Positions 53,837-63,212 of a stretch of 64,000 nucleotides of DNA are shown here, piece by piece (the first letter of the stretch is position 1; each line of letters starts with the position of its first letter). Source of the DNA: Pseudomonas sp. IPO3778 (GTDB taxonomy: Bacteria; Pseudomonadota; Gammaproteobacteria; Pseudomonadales; Pseudomonadaceae); the NCBI RefSeq assembly GCF_013386825.1, contig NZ_JACARC010000014.1, positions 92,009 through 156,008 of the forward strand, read 5' to 3'. The notes beneath the pieces are model-generated. The model was not told where the DNA came from and did no database searches. It saw nothing but the letters and a program-made list of their open reading frames with translations. A program made the translations under genes and the position numbers.

Positions 53837-53930
53837 AATGTGGGAGCGGGCTTGCTCGCGAATACGGTGTGTCAGTCAATACATCTGGCGACTGAACCAC
53901 CGCCTTCGCGAGCAAGCCCGCTCCCACATT
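53837..53930. repeat. REPIN-type inverted repeat (26 bp arms), class 3
   Basis: Perfect arms 53837-53862 and 53905-53930, core TGGGAGCGGGCTTGCTCGCG, between convergent genes. Confidence 0.85.
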
Positions 53931-53940
53931 GGGCCTGTGT

Positions 53941-54393
53941 TTAGTCGACCAGGGTGCAGGCCATCACGACCGCATCTTCGCGACCACCGACGGCGGGGTA
54001 ATAATCCCGCCGGCGACCCACTTCGTTGAACCCATAACGCTCATACAAGCGGAACGCGCCGGTGTTGCTGTCGCGCACTTCCAGGAAACATTCACGCGCC
54101 TTGGCCTCGTAGGCCCGGGACATCAGGTGCTCCAGCAGGCTCAAGCCCAGGCCGCGGCCCTGGTTTTCCGGTTTGACGGTGATGTTCAGCAAATGCGCTT
54201 CGTCCAGGATGATCTGCACCACCCCGTGGCCCACCTGTTGCTCACCTTCGAACATCAGCCAGATCTGGTACTTGCCCAGCCCGTCGAGAAAAATCCCGCG
54301 GGTCCAGGGGTGGCTGAACGCTGCGTATTCGATCTTCAGTACAGCGTCGAGGTCCGCCTCGGTCATCGGGCGGAAGGATAAAGCTTCACTCAT
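53941..54393 (-). CDS. rimI: Ribosomal protein S18 alanine N-acetyltransferase
   Basis: A 150-residue GNAT enzyme with the RimI pattern: early MTEADLDAVLKIEYAAFSHP, WTRGIFLDGL, acetyl-CoA site ENQGRGLGLSLLEHLM, and late AFRLYERYGFNEVGRRRDYY. It acetylates the N-terminal alanine of S18. The start overlaps the end of the holD-like gene by 8 bp, the same gene pair as in E. coli (holD-rimI). Confidence 0.92.
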   Translation of the reverse strand: MSEALSFRPMTEADLDAVLKIEYAAFSHPWTRGIFLDGLGKYQIWLMFEGEQQVGHGVVQIILDEAHLLNITVKPENQGRGLGLSLLEHLMSRAYEAKARECFLEVRDSNTGAFRLYERYGFNEVGRRRDYYPAVGGREDAVVMACTLVD

Positions 54394-55162
54394 CGGTACT
54401 TTTCCAGCGCGCCATCAGCCGGCGCATGGCTTGCCAGACATCAGCCTTACGCTGTGGCTCTTCCATTAATAGTTCCAGGCCCGGCAGGGCCCAGACGGAG
54501 CCCAGGCCTTCGACCTGCAGTTCACGGTACCAGGCCTCGGCGTTGGCTTCGCCGGCGAAACGCACGGCAGGCAGGCCGATCAGCCACAGGCACACGCAGG
54601 GCTCGTCTTCGAGGCGCGCCGACACAAAACCTTGCACAAAATCCCGCGCGGCTTCCGGCCCCTGGTCCATGGTGCCCCGCACCAGCAGCGGCCAACGTAC
54701 CGGCTCCCCGACAATTTGCGGGCTGTCGGGCAGGCCGGCGGCGCGCAGCATGTCTTTGAGCAGCAGATAAGCCGGGTCGCGGGTCTGGAAGCGCTCGCCG
54801 GTGGGTAACTCCACCAGCAACAGGCAACGTCCGGCCCGCAGCAATTGCAGGGCAAAACGCGGCGGCGGCACCACCGGAGCCTTGGCCACGGCAGGCGCTT
54901 CTTCGGCGACGACCGGCTTGGCCACCGGCGACGGGCGTGGGACTTCGACCTTTGGCCGCACCACTGGGGTTTCAGCCACGGCTTTGACCACCGGCACCGG
55001 CGCAGCCGCCTCCTCACCCGAAGGCCCGAAGGCCTCGAACGGTTCCAGGGCCTCCAGCAGCTCGGGCCGCGAGGGTGCGGCGAAGGGCAGTTCAGTGCGC
55101 GGCAGCCAGTTGACCACCTGCATGGCGGTCAAGTAAGCGCGACGTCGGGACTCGATAAGCAA
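54386..55162 (-). CDS. holD: DNA polymerase III psi subunit (divergent, HolD-type)
   Basis: A 258-residue protein beginning at TTG 55162 (MLIESRRRAYLTAMQVVNWL). The first 30 residues would bind the chi subunit, then a long Pro/Ala/Val-rich linker (about residues 50-105) and a C-terminal globular domain (ALQLLRAGRCLLLVELP and so on). Pseudomonads have a cryptic psi subunit in this locus upstream of rimI, recognised by experiment in P. aeruginosa; many databases still label it as TonB-like because of the Pro-rich part. Overlap with rimI supports the assignment. ATG M14 is an alternative start. Confidence 0.7.
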   Translation of the reverse strand: MLIESRRRAYLTAMQVVNWLPRTELPFAAPSRPELLEALEPFEAFGPSGEEAAAPVPVVKAVAETPVVRPKVEVPRPSPVAKPVVAEEAPAVAKAPVVPPPRFALQLLRAGRCLLLVELPTGERFQTRDPAYLLLKDMLRAAGLPDSPQIVGEPVRWPLLVRGTMDQGPEAARDFVQGFVSARLEDEPCVCLWLIGLPAVRFAGEANAEAWYRELQVEGLGSVWALPGLELLMEEPQRKADVWQAMRRLMARWKSTDE

Positions 55163-55310
55163 AGGTCGGCCACTTGTGGATAACTAAAGAGCGGGGATTC
55201 TACCGCTGTTCGGTAACAATCGCCCACTGCGCACTGACCGGCTGTGGATAAATCCCGCGCCTGATGCAGTACAATCGCGACTTTTAACCGCTAACCAGCC
55301 GGCCACTCCG

Positions 55311-56588
55311 ATGATCGAACCCAAGCGCGTCTTGCGCGCCCTCGCCGAACACTGGGCCCTGCTTGAGCCACTGTGCGAACACTTCGACCAAGGCACCCTG
55401 AGCCTCAGCGAATTGCGCGCCCAACTGGCCGCCCAACAACTGGACAGCACGCCACAGGACATCACCAGCCTGCTGGACGTGTGGATTCGCCTGGATATCC
55501 TGGTGCCTGTCGCCAAGAGCCCGAACCGTTTCGAGCTCAATGCACAGATCCACGACTTCCTGGCTTATCTTCGCAAGGAGCACCGGCTAGGCCTGTGCCT
55601 GGAGATTGAAGCCTACCTGCGCCACCTTGAGCGCCTGGCCGGTTATATCCAGGACGCCTTCGACATCCGTGACGGCCATGACCTGGCGCGCCAACTGCGC
55701 CTGCTGGACATGCGCGTGCGGGACGTGCTGAAAAAACTCGCCAACGACGAACAGGCCCTCGCGGCCGTGGCCGACCGGGCCAAGACCAGCGACCGGCAGA
55801 TCCCGTTACGCCAGCGTTACGCCGAAGTCCTGGCGACCTGGGACGAATACGTCGAACCGATGATCCAACTGGTGAACGCCGACGGCGCCTTCGAACAAGG
55901 CGTGCGCAAGGTCGAAAACGTGCTGCTGCGCATGCTCACCGAGCAGCAGCGCCTCGGCCACCTGGTGGACGACGACATGCTGCTGCGCACCCACGCGCGC
56001 ATCCTCGAAATGCAGACCAGCGCCCAGCTGACCTTGCGTCATGCGCGGGAGCTGCTGTTGCCCCTGCGTGAAGAGGCCCGCCGGCATAACGCCGTGACCC
56101 GTGGCGCGGCGCTGGCCTTGTCGGCGATCCGCCGCAAGGGCCTGGACGCGGTGCCGCAGGCGGCCATGCCGATGTTCACCCGGCCCCAAAGCACCTTCCT
56201 CGGCAGTGCCAGCCAGGTGGAAGCCTACGTGTACGCCCTGGCCAACTTCGAACCGAAGCCGGCGCGCTTCCCCAAGGCGCACAAATCCCACAAGGGTGAA
56301 GCCCCACGCGCACCGCGCACGGTCAAGGAAATGCTCGAGCGCTGCGAAGACGCGCTGCCGATGCCGGACCTGATGACCTGGCTGCTGGAGCAGGAACCGG
56401 ACGGCGCAACTGACGAGTTGCTGTACTGGTTCTCACGCCTGTCGCGGGAAAAACGCTTCAAGCGCGAACGTCTGGAACGACGGGATTACCACACTCACGA
56501 GCACCAGGTCAGCCTGCGCTCATTCGCCCTGCTTCCAGCCAGTATTGATACGGCCGGGAATTCTGCGAGCACACCTCATGCATCTTGA
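55311..56588 (+). CDS. mksF: Mks condensin kleisin-type subunit (MksF; sometimes named MksB in databases)
   Basis: A 425-residue, mainly helical protein, first gene of an Mks operon. The N-terminal winged-helix-like part (LEPLCEHFDQGTLSLSELRA) and long helices (LDMRVRDVLKKLANDEQ; RTHARILEMQTSAQLTLRHA) fit the MukF-like kleisin of the MksBEF complex, which organises or segregates the chromosome. Databases interchange the letters B and F for the first and third genes; the symbol follows the MukFEB analogy. The next gene begins inside its last 11 bases. Confidence 0.85.
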   Translation: MIEPKRVLRALAEHWALLEPLCEHFDQGTLSLSELRAQLAAQQLDSTPQDITSLLDVWIRLDILVPVAKSPNRFELNAQIHDFLAYLRKEHRLGLCLEIEAYLRHLERLAGYIQDAFDIRDGHDLARQLRLLDMRVRDVLKKLANDEQALAAVADRAKTSDRQIPLRQRYAEVLATWDEYVEPMIQLVNADGAFEQGVRKVENVLLRMLTEQQRLGHLVDDDMLLRTHARILEMQTSAQLTLRHARELLLPLREEARRHNAVTRGAALALSAIRRKGLDAVPQAAMPMFTRPQSTFLGSASQVEAYVYALANFEPKPARFPKAHKSHKGEAPRAPRTVKEMLERCEDALPMPDLMTWLLEQEPDGATDELLYWFSRLSREKRFKRERLERRDYHTHEHQVSLRSFALLPASIDTAGNSASTPHAS

Positions 56589-57285
56589 TCTATCCGAACT
56601 GTCCCAGCTGGCGCCAATCTTTCGCGAGCTGTTCAAGGGTTACCACGTCAGCCGCCGCGACCCGGAGCTGTACGCCCAACTGTCGAACTTCCAGGACCAG
56701 TACCGCACGCTGTTCAAGGCCCTGGGCTTTGAGCTGGTGTGCGATACCCGGGGTTTCTACTACTTCGTGCCGGACTCCGCCGTGGCCGCCGCGCAGGTCA
56801 ACAAGACCGCCCAGCGCCTGGCGTTGTTCACCTTCATCATCGTCGAGCACCTGGCCGACCAGGGCCGCGACCCGATCGCCGTGCTCGACGGTGGCAGCCT
56901 GGGCCGTGACGAGCTGCCGTCGTTGCTGGAAAAATACCGCGACCTGTTTATCCAGGCCGAAGTGACGACCGTTGAGGAGCTGGAAGAAAAAATCATGCGC
57001 CGCATGACCCAACTGGGTTTTGCCAGCGAAGAAAACGGTATCTACCGCTTCCTGCCGCCGATGCACCGCTTCCTGGATGTGTGCCTCTCGGTCCAGCAAG
57101 ACCGTGACCTGGCCGCCAGCATTCACAGCGTATTGCCGTTGCCGGCCCCGGTGATCATCGACGAAGACAGCGATGAAAAACTGCTGAAGACCGATGATCC
57201 GCTGGACTTGAGTGACTTCGAGGAAGAAAGCGAAGAAGACGCCATGGCCCGTGCCATTGCCGAAGAACAGGAGACCGACGCATGA
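56578..57285 (+). CDS. mksE: Mks condensin subunit MksE
   Basis: A 235-residue protein; ATG 56578 overlaps the end of the upstream kleisin gene and is preferred to a farther in-frame ATG at 56545. Sequence (HLDLSELSQLAPIFRELFKG; FVPDSAVAAAQVNKTAQRLA; an acidic tail DLSDFEEESEEDAM) matches MksE, a winged-helix dimer that binds the kleisin. It overlaps the SMC-type gene by 4 bp, so the three are translated together. Confidence 0.88.
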   Translation: MHLDLSELSQLAPIFRELFKGYHVSRRDPELYAQLSNFQDQYRTLFKALGFELVCDTRGFYYFVPDSAVAAAQVNKTAQRLALFTFIIVEHLADQGRDPIAVLDGGSLGRDELPSLLEKYRDLFIQAEVTTVEELEEKIMRRMTQLGFASEENGIYRFLPPMHRFLDVCLSVQQDRDLAASIHSVLPLPAPVIIDEDSDEKLLKTDDPLDLSDFEEESEEDAMARAIAEEQETDA

Positions 57286-60122
57286 GCAAGGAACGCTACG
57301 GCATTCGCCGCTTCGCCCTTTTGAACACCGCCGGTTACAGCCTGGGCTTGTTCCCGCTGGAAGAACCGCTGTCGGTGTATGGCGCGAACAACCTCGGTAA
57401 ATCGGCGTCGATCAACGCCTTGCAGTTCCCGATTCTGGCGCGCATGTCGGACATGAGTTTCGGCAAGTACACCCTGGAGCAATCCCGGCGCTTCTACTTT
57501 GCCACTGACACCAGCTACATCCTGGTGGAAGTGGCCCTGCCCCATGGGCCGCATGTGATCGGCGTGGTCGGTCGCGGCCCGGGCGGTGGTTTTGGTCACC
57601 AGTTCTTTGCCTACGCGGGCAAGCTGGATTTGGCGCATTACCAGAAGAACGACACCTGCCTGCGCCAGAAAGAGCTGTTCACCAACCTTGAGCGCGAAGG
57701 CCTGAAAGCCTACGAGTTGAAGCCGGATGAACTGCGGCGTTTGCTGGTGGGCGGCCACACGTCGATCCCGCTGGACCTGACCCTGATCCCCCTGCGCTCC
57801 ACCAGCGAACAGAGCCTGAAGACCTTCCGCGCACTGTTTATCAACTTGCTGCACATGCGGGAAATTACCGCCGCCAAGTTGAAGCAGCTGTTCCTGGATG
57901 CGTTCGAACACAGCCTGCGTTCCGGCAGTGTGGATTACATCGCGGCGTGTGAAGAAGCCTTCCGCGATGTGCGACGCATGGAGCAAGACTACAACTCACT
58001 GGTCGCCGCCGGGCCGTTGGTGGAAGCGCTGTCCAATGGCGTGAAACAGCGGGAAATCCTGCGGGGCAAACTGCATCGCCTGTCGCCGTTGCTGGACTCG
58101 TTGCTGGGCACCTGGTCGGACTACGCCAGTGCGCGCAAGGAAGAGCTGACGATCCAGGCCGAGCATTACCGCAACGAGCAGGACTCGCTGCAGAACGACC
58201 AGCGCGGCGGCACTCAGGAGCTGATGCGCCTGGAGCGGGAAATCAGCGGCATTCAGCGTTGGCTCGGTGAATTGTCGGTGCTCAAGCATCGCTTCGCGCT
58301 GGTGGATGACGTCAAGGTGCTGGAGCAGCAACTGCTGGCGGCCAAGGATGCTCACGATGAATTGGCCGGTGCCTTGGCGCAGTCGCGCCAGTTCAGCGCC
58401 GAAGATCTGGACGAGCGTCTGCGGGACCTGGAAAAACGCCTGAAGTCGGTGAAGCAGCAACTGGATCACGCTGACAACAACAGCTACGCCAAGCTGCGGG
58501 AAGAATTCTCGCAACAGGATGTCGAGCGCCTGATGCGCCTGTTCAACAGTTCGCTGTTCAGCTTGCCCCTGGGTGAGCATGGCATCACGCTGGATGAAGA
58601 AGGCCTGTGGGTGAAATCCCTGGAGCAAATCCTTGATGGCTTCAAGGGCGAGCGTTTTGAAGTGCCGGGCCTGGCCATCGACATTTCGCACATCGAGCCG
58701 CCAGCGTTGCAGGCCTTGGCTGACCGTGCCGCGTTGCGCGATCAGAAAGAGCGCCTGGAAAAAGAACTCAAGCAACTGAAAACCCAACAAGCGGTGGCCT
58801 CAGACCGCGCGGCGAGCAAGACCCAGACTGAAGCGCTGTACCAGCAGGTGCTGGACGCACAGAAGGCGCTGGAAGACTTCCGCCGTGCGCAAACCCTGAG
58901 CGCCGAGGAAGGCGAGAAGCTGGAAAACCTGGCGCAGATGGAAGGCGCCCAGGACGAGTTGAAACGCTCCAGCGATGCGTTCACCGAACGTGTCCAGCAG
59001 CTGTCGGCCAAGCTGCAACTGGTGGGCCGCCAGATTGGCGACATGGAAGCCAAGCAGCGCACCCTGGATGACGCGCTGCGTCGTCGTCAGTTGCTGCCGG
59101 CGGACCTGCCGTTTGGTACGCCGTTCATGGACCCGGTCGACGACTCCATGGAAAACCTGCTGCCGCTGCTCAATGACTATCAGGACAGCTGGCAGGGTTT
59201 GCTGCGGGCCGATGGCCAGATCGACGCGCTGTACGCCCAGGTGCGCCTCAAGGGCGTGGCCAAGTTCGACAGCGAAGACGATATGGAGCGTCGCCTGCAC
59301 CTGTTGATCAACGCGTACGCGCACCGTACCGATGAAGCCCTGACGTTGGGCAAGGCACGGCGTGCGGCGGTCACCGATATCGCGCGGACCTTGCGCAATA
59401 TCCGCAGTGACTACGACAGCCTTGAGCACCAGTTGGCGTTGTTCAACCGCGAGATCAACAAGCGTCAGGTGTCCAACCTGCAGAGCTTCCGCATCGTGCT
59501 CGCGCCGAACAAGGAAGCCCTCAAGCATATCGACCAGATCATCCACAGTGCCGGTCAGTATGAAGAAGGCGAAACCCTGTCGGTGTTCGACCTGAGCCAG
59601 AGCGCCGAGCAGGACAACAAGAACGAGGAAGCCAAGGAATACCTGGCGCGCCTGGTCGCGGCCAACCATAACCAGTTGGGCCTCAAGGACCTGTTCGAAT
59701 TGGCGTTCGAGATCACCAAGGTCAACGGTCAGCCGATCATTCACACCGACATCGATGGCGCTGCCTCCAACGGCACCACCATGACCATCAAGGCGCTGAC
59801 CAACATGTACTTGTTGCTGCACTTGATGGACCGCGACCAGGCCGGGCGCGTGCGCTTGCCGTACTACCTCGACGAGGCCGCGGATATCGATGAGAAGAAC
59901 CAGGCCGCGTTGCTGGAAACCAGCCTGCAGTTGGGCTTCGTGCCGATTCTGGCCAGTGTGAAGCCGCAGGTGTCCGCCCAGGTGGCGATCGACCTGGAAG
60001 GCGGCAGCGGGCCGAACGGGATCTACATTGATGAGGCGGACTGGAAATACATTCGCCGTCACGATGTGGTGAAGGCCACGGTGAATGTGCAGGCGGATGA
60101 GCCGGAACTGGATGAGGTTTAA
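57282..60122 (+). CDS. mksB: Mks condensin SMC-type ATPase (MksB; sometimes named MksF in databases)
   Basis: A 946-residue ATPase. Walker A is GANNLGKSASINAL near residue 32, long coiled coils follow (about residues 230-430 and 490-620), and the C-terminal head carries NGTTMTIKAL and the Walker B-like PYYLDEAADIDEKNQ. It is an SMC-like protein that would form the ring of the MksBEF complex. A strong terminator follows at once, and no TOPRIM nuclease gene (JetD/MksG) is present after it, so this looks like the housekeeping rather than the anti-plasmid form. Confidence 0.88.
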   Translation: MSKERYGIRRFALLNTAGYSLGLFPLEEPLSVYGANNLGKSASINALQFPILARMSDMSFGKYTLEQSRRFYFATDTSYILVEVALPHGPHVIGVVGRGPGGGFGHQFFAYAGKLDLAHYQKNDTCLRQKELFTNLEREGLKAYELKPDELRRLLVGGHTSIPLDLTLIPLRSTSEQSLKTFRALFINLLHMREITAAKLKQLFLDAFEHSLRSGSVDYIAACEEAFRDVRRMEQDYNSLVAAGPLVEALSNGVKQREILRGKLHRLSPLLDSLLGTWSDYASARKEELTIQAEHYRNEQDSLQNDQRGGTQELMRLEREISGIQRWLGELSVLKHRFALVDDVKVLEQQLLAAKDAHDELAGALAQSRQFSAEDLDERLRDLEKRLKSVKQQLDHADNNSYAKLREEFSQQDVERLMRLFNSSLFSLPLGEHGITLDEEGLWVKSLEQILDGFKGERFEVPGLAIDISHIEPPALQALADRAALRDQKERLEKELKQLKTQQAVASDRAASKTQTEALYQQVLDAQKALEDFRRAQTLSAEEGEKLENLAQMEGAQDELKRSSDAFTERVQQLSAKLQLVGRQIGDMEAKQRTLDDALRRRQLLPADLPFGTPFMDPVDDSMENLLPLLNDYQDSWQGLLRADGQIDALYAQVRLKGVAKFDSEDDMERRLHLLINAYAHRTDEALTLGKARRAAVTDIARTLRNIRSDYDSLEHQLALFNREINKRQVSNLQSFRIVLAPNKEALKHIDQIIHSAGQYEEGETLSVFDLSQSAEQDNKNEEAKEYLARLVAANHNQLGLKDLFELAFEITKVNGQPIIHTDIDGAASNGTTMTIKALTNMYLLLHLMDRDQAGRVRLPYYLDEAADIDEKNQAALLETSLQLGFVPILASVKPQVSAQVAIDLEGGSGPNGIYIDEADWKYIRRHDVVKATVNVQADEPELDEV

Positions 60123-60140
60123 TCGGCTGCGCTGAAAGGC

Positions 60141-60177
60141 AAAAAGGCCGCGATCTTTTGGATCGCGGCCTTTTTTT
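60141..60177 (+). terminator. Rho-independent terminator of the mks operon
   Basis: AAAAAGGCCGCGATC, a short TTTTG loop, and GATCGCGGCC with seven Ts: a long GC-rich stem with a T-run 19 bases past the stop codon. Confidence 0.95.
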
Positions 60178-60195
60178 GGTGGTCTTGAGGGCCTC

Positions 60196-60278
60196 TTCGC
60201 GAGCAAGCCCGCTCCCACATTTGACCGAGTTCCCCCTGAAGGGACCCGATTGAATGGGAGGGCGGGCTTGCTCGCGAA
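60196..60278. repeat. REPIN-type inverted repeat, class 3 (partly diverged)
   Basis: TTCGCGAGCAAGCCCGC at 60196-60212 pairs with its inverse at 60262-60278; the outer parts (CTCCCACAT versus AATGGGAG) are imperfect. It lies between the mks operon and the convergent pqi operon. Confidence 0.8.
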
Positions 60279-60292
60279 GGCCGCGCCTCGGC

Positions 60293-62596
60293 CTATTTGC
60301 CGAGTGGGATTTTAGGTGCCCAAGTCAGCCATTCGTCTTCGAACTTGTCGAACAGCGGGAAGGTTTGCTGCGGCCGAGCGGCGTTGCCCATACGCTCGCC
60401 GTCTGGCGTAGCAAAGGCGATACCGCCGGCAACCAGGGTCTCCAGGGACTCGGTACGCACCGTCGCGCCCTTGAACAGGCCGAAGTCGAGACCGAACCCG
60501 CTGGTGTTCCAGAACCGGCTGCCGCTGCGCACCAGAGGCGCGTACTTGGGCTCGATCAGGATGTGGATCAGCACACGGTCGGCAGTCTGGCCCAACTCGT
60601 AGCCTGTGACCTTGCCTACGGTGACTTCGCGGTAGGTAACCGGCACACCTTCCTTCAACGAGCCGCGACGTGCGGCGCTGAGTACCAGGCTCAAACCGGC
60701 TTCCTGATGGACCGCTTCCGGCGGTTGGTCGAGGGCGACAAAGCTCTTTTGCGGGCCCGCGTTTTTCACCGCTGGCTGCACTTCGATGTACTGACCGGTG
60801 ACCAGGGTTTCCAGGTTCGAGGTTTTCATCAGCCCGAGTTCCGGCTTGACCACCCAGAACTGACTGCCGGCCCGGGCGATGCGATCGGCCACTTGAGTGA
60901 TGCGCGCGCTGAGCAGTACCGATTGCATGTCGGCACTCAGGTCGACGCTTTCGATCTTGCCCACGTCCAGGCCCTTGAAGCGCACCGGCGTACCAGGGCG
61001 CAGGCCATCAGCGCGGTCGACCTTGATGGTCACCAGCGTACCGTGCTGATTGGCTGCCTCGCGATCCGGGAACAGGCGAAAACGCGGGATGCGCTTTTTC
61101 AGCGGCACATTCTGCTCCGGGGTTTCGAAGGCGATACCGCCTGCCATCAGGCTGGCCAACGATTCGCTTTTCACCTGGATACCGCCAGTAAGTCCACCCG
61201 TCAGGGTTACGCCACTGGCATTCCAGAAACGCGTCGAGCCGTTGACCAACCCTTCGTATTCCTTCTCGATATGAACGCCGATCACCAATTGCTTGTTCTT
61301 GCGTGAGAACTGGTAGCTCTGCACGGAGCCGACCTTGACCTGCTTGTAGAGGATCGGGCTGCCGACATCCAGGGAACCTAGGTTGTCGGTGAACAGCACC
61401 ATGTGCAGGCCAGGCGAGCGCAGGTCCAGTGGCGGCGCCTTGGCCCGGGCCACGAACTCCCGTTGGGGCGCGGTGCCCTTGTCGCCGGGACGGATCGCGA
61501 TGTAGTTACCTTTGACCAGGGCTTCCAGGCCGGTGATGCCCGCCAGGGAGATGGACGGTTTGACTACCCAGAATTGGGTGTCCTGCACGAGGTAGTCTTC
61601 GGCCAGTGGGTCGAGGGTCAATTCGGCATTCGCGCTGGACAGGTCCGGGTCGATCTTCAGGGTTTTCAGGCTGCCAACCTGGATGCCTTTGTACATCACC
61701 GGCGTACGCCCCGCCTGCAGGCCTTCGAAGTCGCTGAGCTTGACCTTGACCTTGATGCCCGCGGCGGCGGCGTCGAAATCTTCGTAGAGCCGAAACGGCA
61801 GGCTTGGGTCCGTCGGAGGGCTGTCCTTGCGGTTCTCTGGCGTGGCGAAGGCGATACCGCCGGCAACGATGCTGGCCAAGGACTCACTGCGGACTTTTAC
61901 ACCGGAGAGGTTGGCGTCGATGCTGATGCCGCTGGCGTTCCAGAAGCGCGTGTGTTTGCGCACCAGGCTGGCGTAGGTGGGCTCGATATAGACCTTGATT
62001 TCAACAGTGGTCTGGTCTTCGGAGAGCAGGTAGCTTTTGACCTGGCCCACCTGGATCTGCTTGTAGAACACCGGGCTGCCACGGTTCAGCGAGCCGAGGC
62101 GATCGGCTTTGATCGTCAGGTGCAGGCCGGGCTTGGCGTCGGACAAGGGAGGTTCTTCGGAAAGGGCCTTGAACTTGCGCGTCGGCTCACCATCGCCCGG
62201 GCTGGCAGCGATGTAGTTGCCCGAGACCAGGGTTTCCAGGCCAGTGATCCCGGCCAAGCTGACACTGGGTTTTACCAGCCAGAAGCGGGTGTTGGTCTTG
62301 AGGTATTGCTCGACATCCTTGTTCATCTCGATGGTGGCAATCACCCCGCGATTGTTACCTTCATCGTCCAGGGCCAGGGTTTTGACCTTACCCACGGGCA
62401 TGCCTTTGTAGACCACTTCTGTCTTGTTGGCCTGGATGCCTTCGCCGCTTTCAAAGCGAACCTGAATCTCGATACCTTGCTGGTTGTAGGCACGCCATCC
62501 CAACCAGCCGCCGATGATCAGGGCAATCAGGGGCAGCACCCAAATGGCCGACCAGTTGGAAGCTGGGCGGGTTTTAGCCTTAGGCAAATCACTCAT
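60293..62596 (-). CDS. pqiB: PqiB-like MCE-domain protein with six MCE repeats
   Basis: A 767-residue envelope protein. One membrane segment lies near residues 17-38 (WSAIWVLPLIALIIGGWL), then six MCE repeats, each with a hydrophobic pattern such as GTPVRFKGLDVGKIESV, found at about residues 44, 155, 275, 390, 505 and 625. E. coli PqiB has three MCE repeats and LetB (YebT) seven, so this one is intermediate. MCE proteins form hollow tubes carrying lipids between membranes. It is the last gene of the operon and overlaps the upstream pqiA-type gene by 8 bp. Confidence 0.88.
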   Translation of the reverse strand: MSDLPKAKTRPASNWSAIWVLPLIALIIGGWLGWRAYNQQGIEIQVRFESGEGIQANKTEVVYKGMPVGKVKTLALDDEGNNRGVIATIEMNKDVEQYLKTNTRFWLVKPSVSLAGITGLETLVSGNYIAASPGDGEPTRKFKALSEEPPLSDAKPGLHLTIKADRLGSLNRGSPVFYKQIQVGQVKSYLLSEDQTTVEIKVYIEPTYASLVRKHTRFWNASGISIDANLSGVKVRSESLASIVAGGIAFATPENRKDSPPTDPSLPFRLYEDFDAAAAGIKVKVKLSDFEGLQAGRTPVMYKGIQVGSLKTLKIDPDLSSANAELTLDPLAEDYLVQDTQFWVVKPSISLAGITGLEALVKGNYIAIRPGDKGTAPQREFVARAKAPPLDLRSPGLHMVLFTDNLGSLDVGSPILYKQVKVGSVQSYQFSRKNKQLVIGVHIEKEYEGLVNGSTRFWNASGVTLTGGLTGGIQVKSESLASLMAGGIAFETPEQNVPLKKRIPRFRLFPDREAANQHGTLVTIKVDRADGLRPGTPVRFKGLDVGKIESVDLSADMQSVLLSARITQVADRIARAGSQFWVVKPELGLMKTSNLETLVTGQYIEVQPAVKNAGPQKSFVALDQPPEAVHQEAGLSLVLSAARRGSLKEGVPVTYREVTVGKVTGYELGQTADRVLIHILIEPKYAPLVRSGSRFWNTSGFGLDFGLFKGATVRTESLETLVAGGIAFATPDGERMGNAARPQQTFPLFDKFEDEWLTWAPKIPLGK

Positions 62597-63212
62597 GGTC
62601 GTCGTCCGACTCCGTGTTATCCCAAATCAGTCGGGGATCGAAAGTTACTGCGGCAAGCATCGTCAAAATCACCACACTGGCGAACGCCACGGCGCCGAGA
62701 TTGGCCTCGACACTGGCAAGCCGCCCAAAATTTACAACCGCCACCAGGATGGCGATCACGAAGATATCCAGCATGGACCAGCGCCCAATGAACTCGATAA
62801 AGCGGTACATGATAATGCGTTGTTTCGCGGAAAGTGGCTGGTGACGTTGCACCGAGAACAGCAGCAGGCCAATGCCCACCAGCTTGAAGGTGGGCACCAG
62901 GATACTGGCGATAAACACCACCGCCGCGATGGGGAACATGCCGTGCTGCATCAACTGGATCACGCCGGACATGATGGTGCTCGGGTCGCCTTGCCCCAGG
63001 GAGCTGACGGTCATGATCGGCAACAGGTTGGCCGGGATGTACAAGATGGCCGCCGTGATCAGCAACGCCCAGGTGCGTGTCAGGCTGTTCGGCCGCCGAG
63101 CGTGCACCTGCGCACCGCAACGGGTGCAGGTTTGCTCGTCGGTGTCCGGGTCTTGTTTGTTTAACTCGTGGCATTCCGTACAGATCAGAATGCCCGCATC
63201 AATCGCCCGCAT
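62589..63212 (-). CDS. PqiA-type membrane protein, second half-size copy
   Basis: A 207-residue protein. ATG 63212 is preferred because AGGAG is nine bases before it; the in-frame ATG at 63218 is too near. The N-terminal rubredoxin-like pairs CTECHE and CTRCGAQVHARRP bind metal, followed by four membrane helices with IPANLLPIMTVSSLG, the PqiA signature. E. coli PqiA is a 417-residue tandem of two such units; here the units are two genes. It probably provides the inner-membrane part for the MCE protein encoded downstream. Starts inside the previous gene by 14 bp. Confidence 0.85.
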   Translation of the reverse strand: MRAIDAGILICTECHELNKQDPDTDEQTCTRCGAQVHARRPNSLTRTWALLITAAILYIPANLLPIMTVSSLGQGDPSTIMSGVIQLMQHGMFPIAAVVFIASILVPTFKLVGIGLLLFSVQRHQPLSAKQRIIMYRFIEFIGRWSMLDIFVIAILVAVVNFGRLASVEANLGAVAFASVVILTMLAAVTFDPRLIWDNTESDDDHE

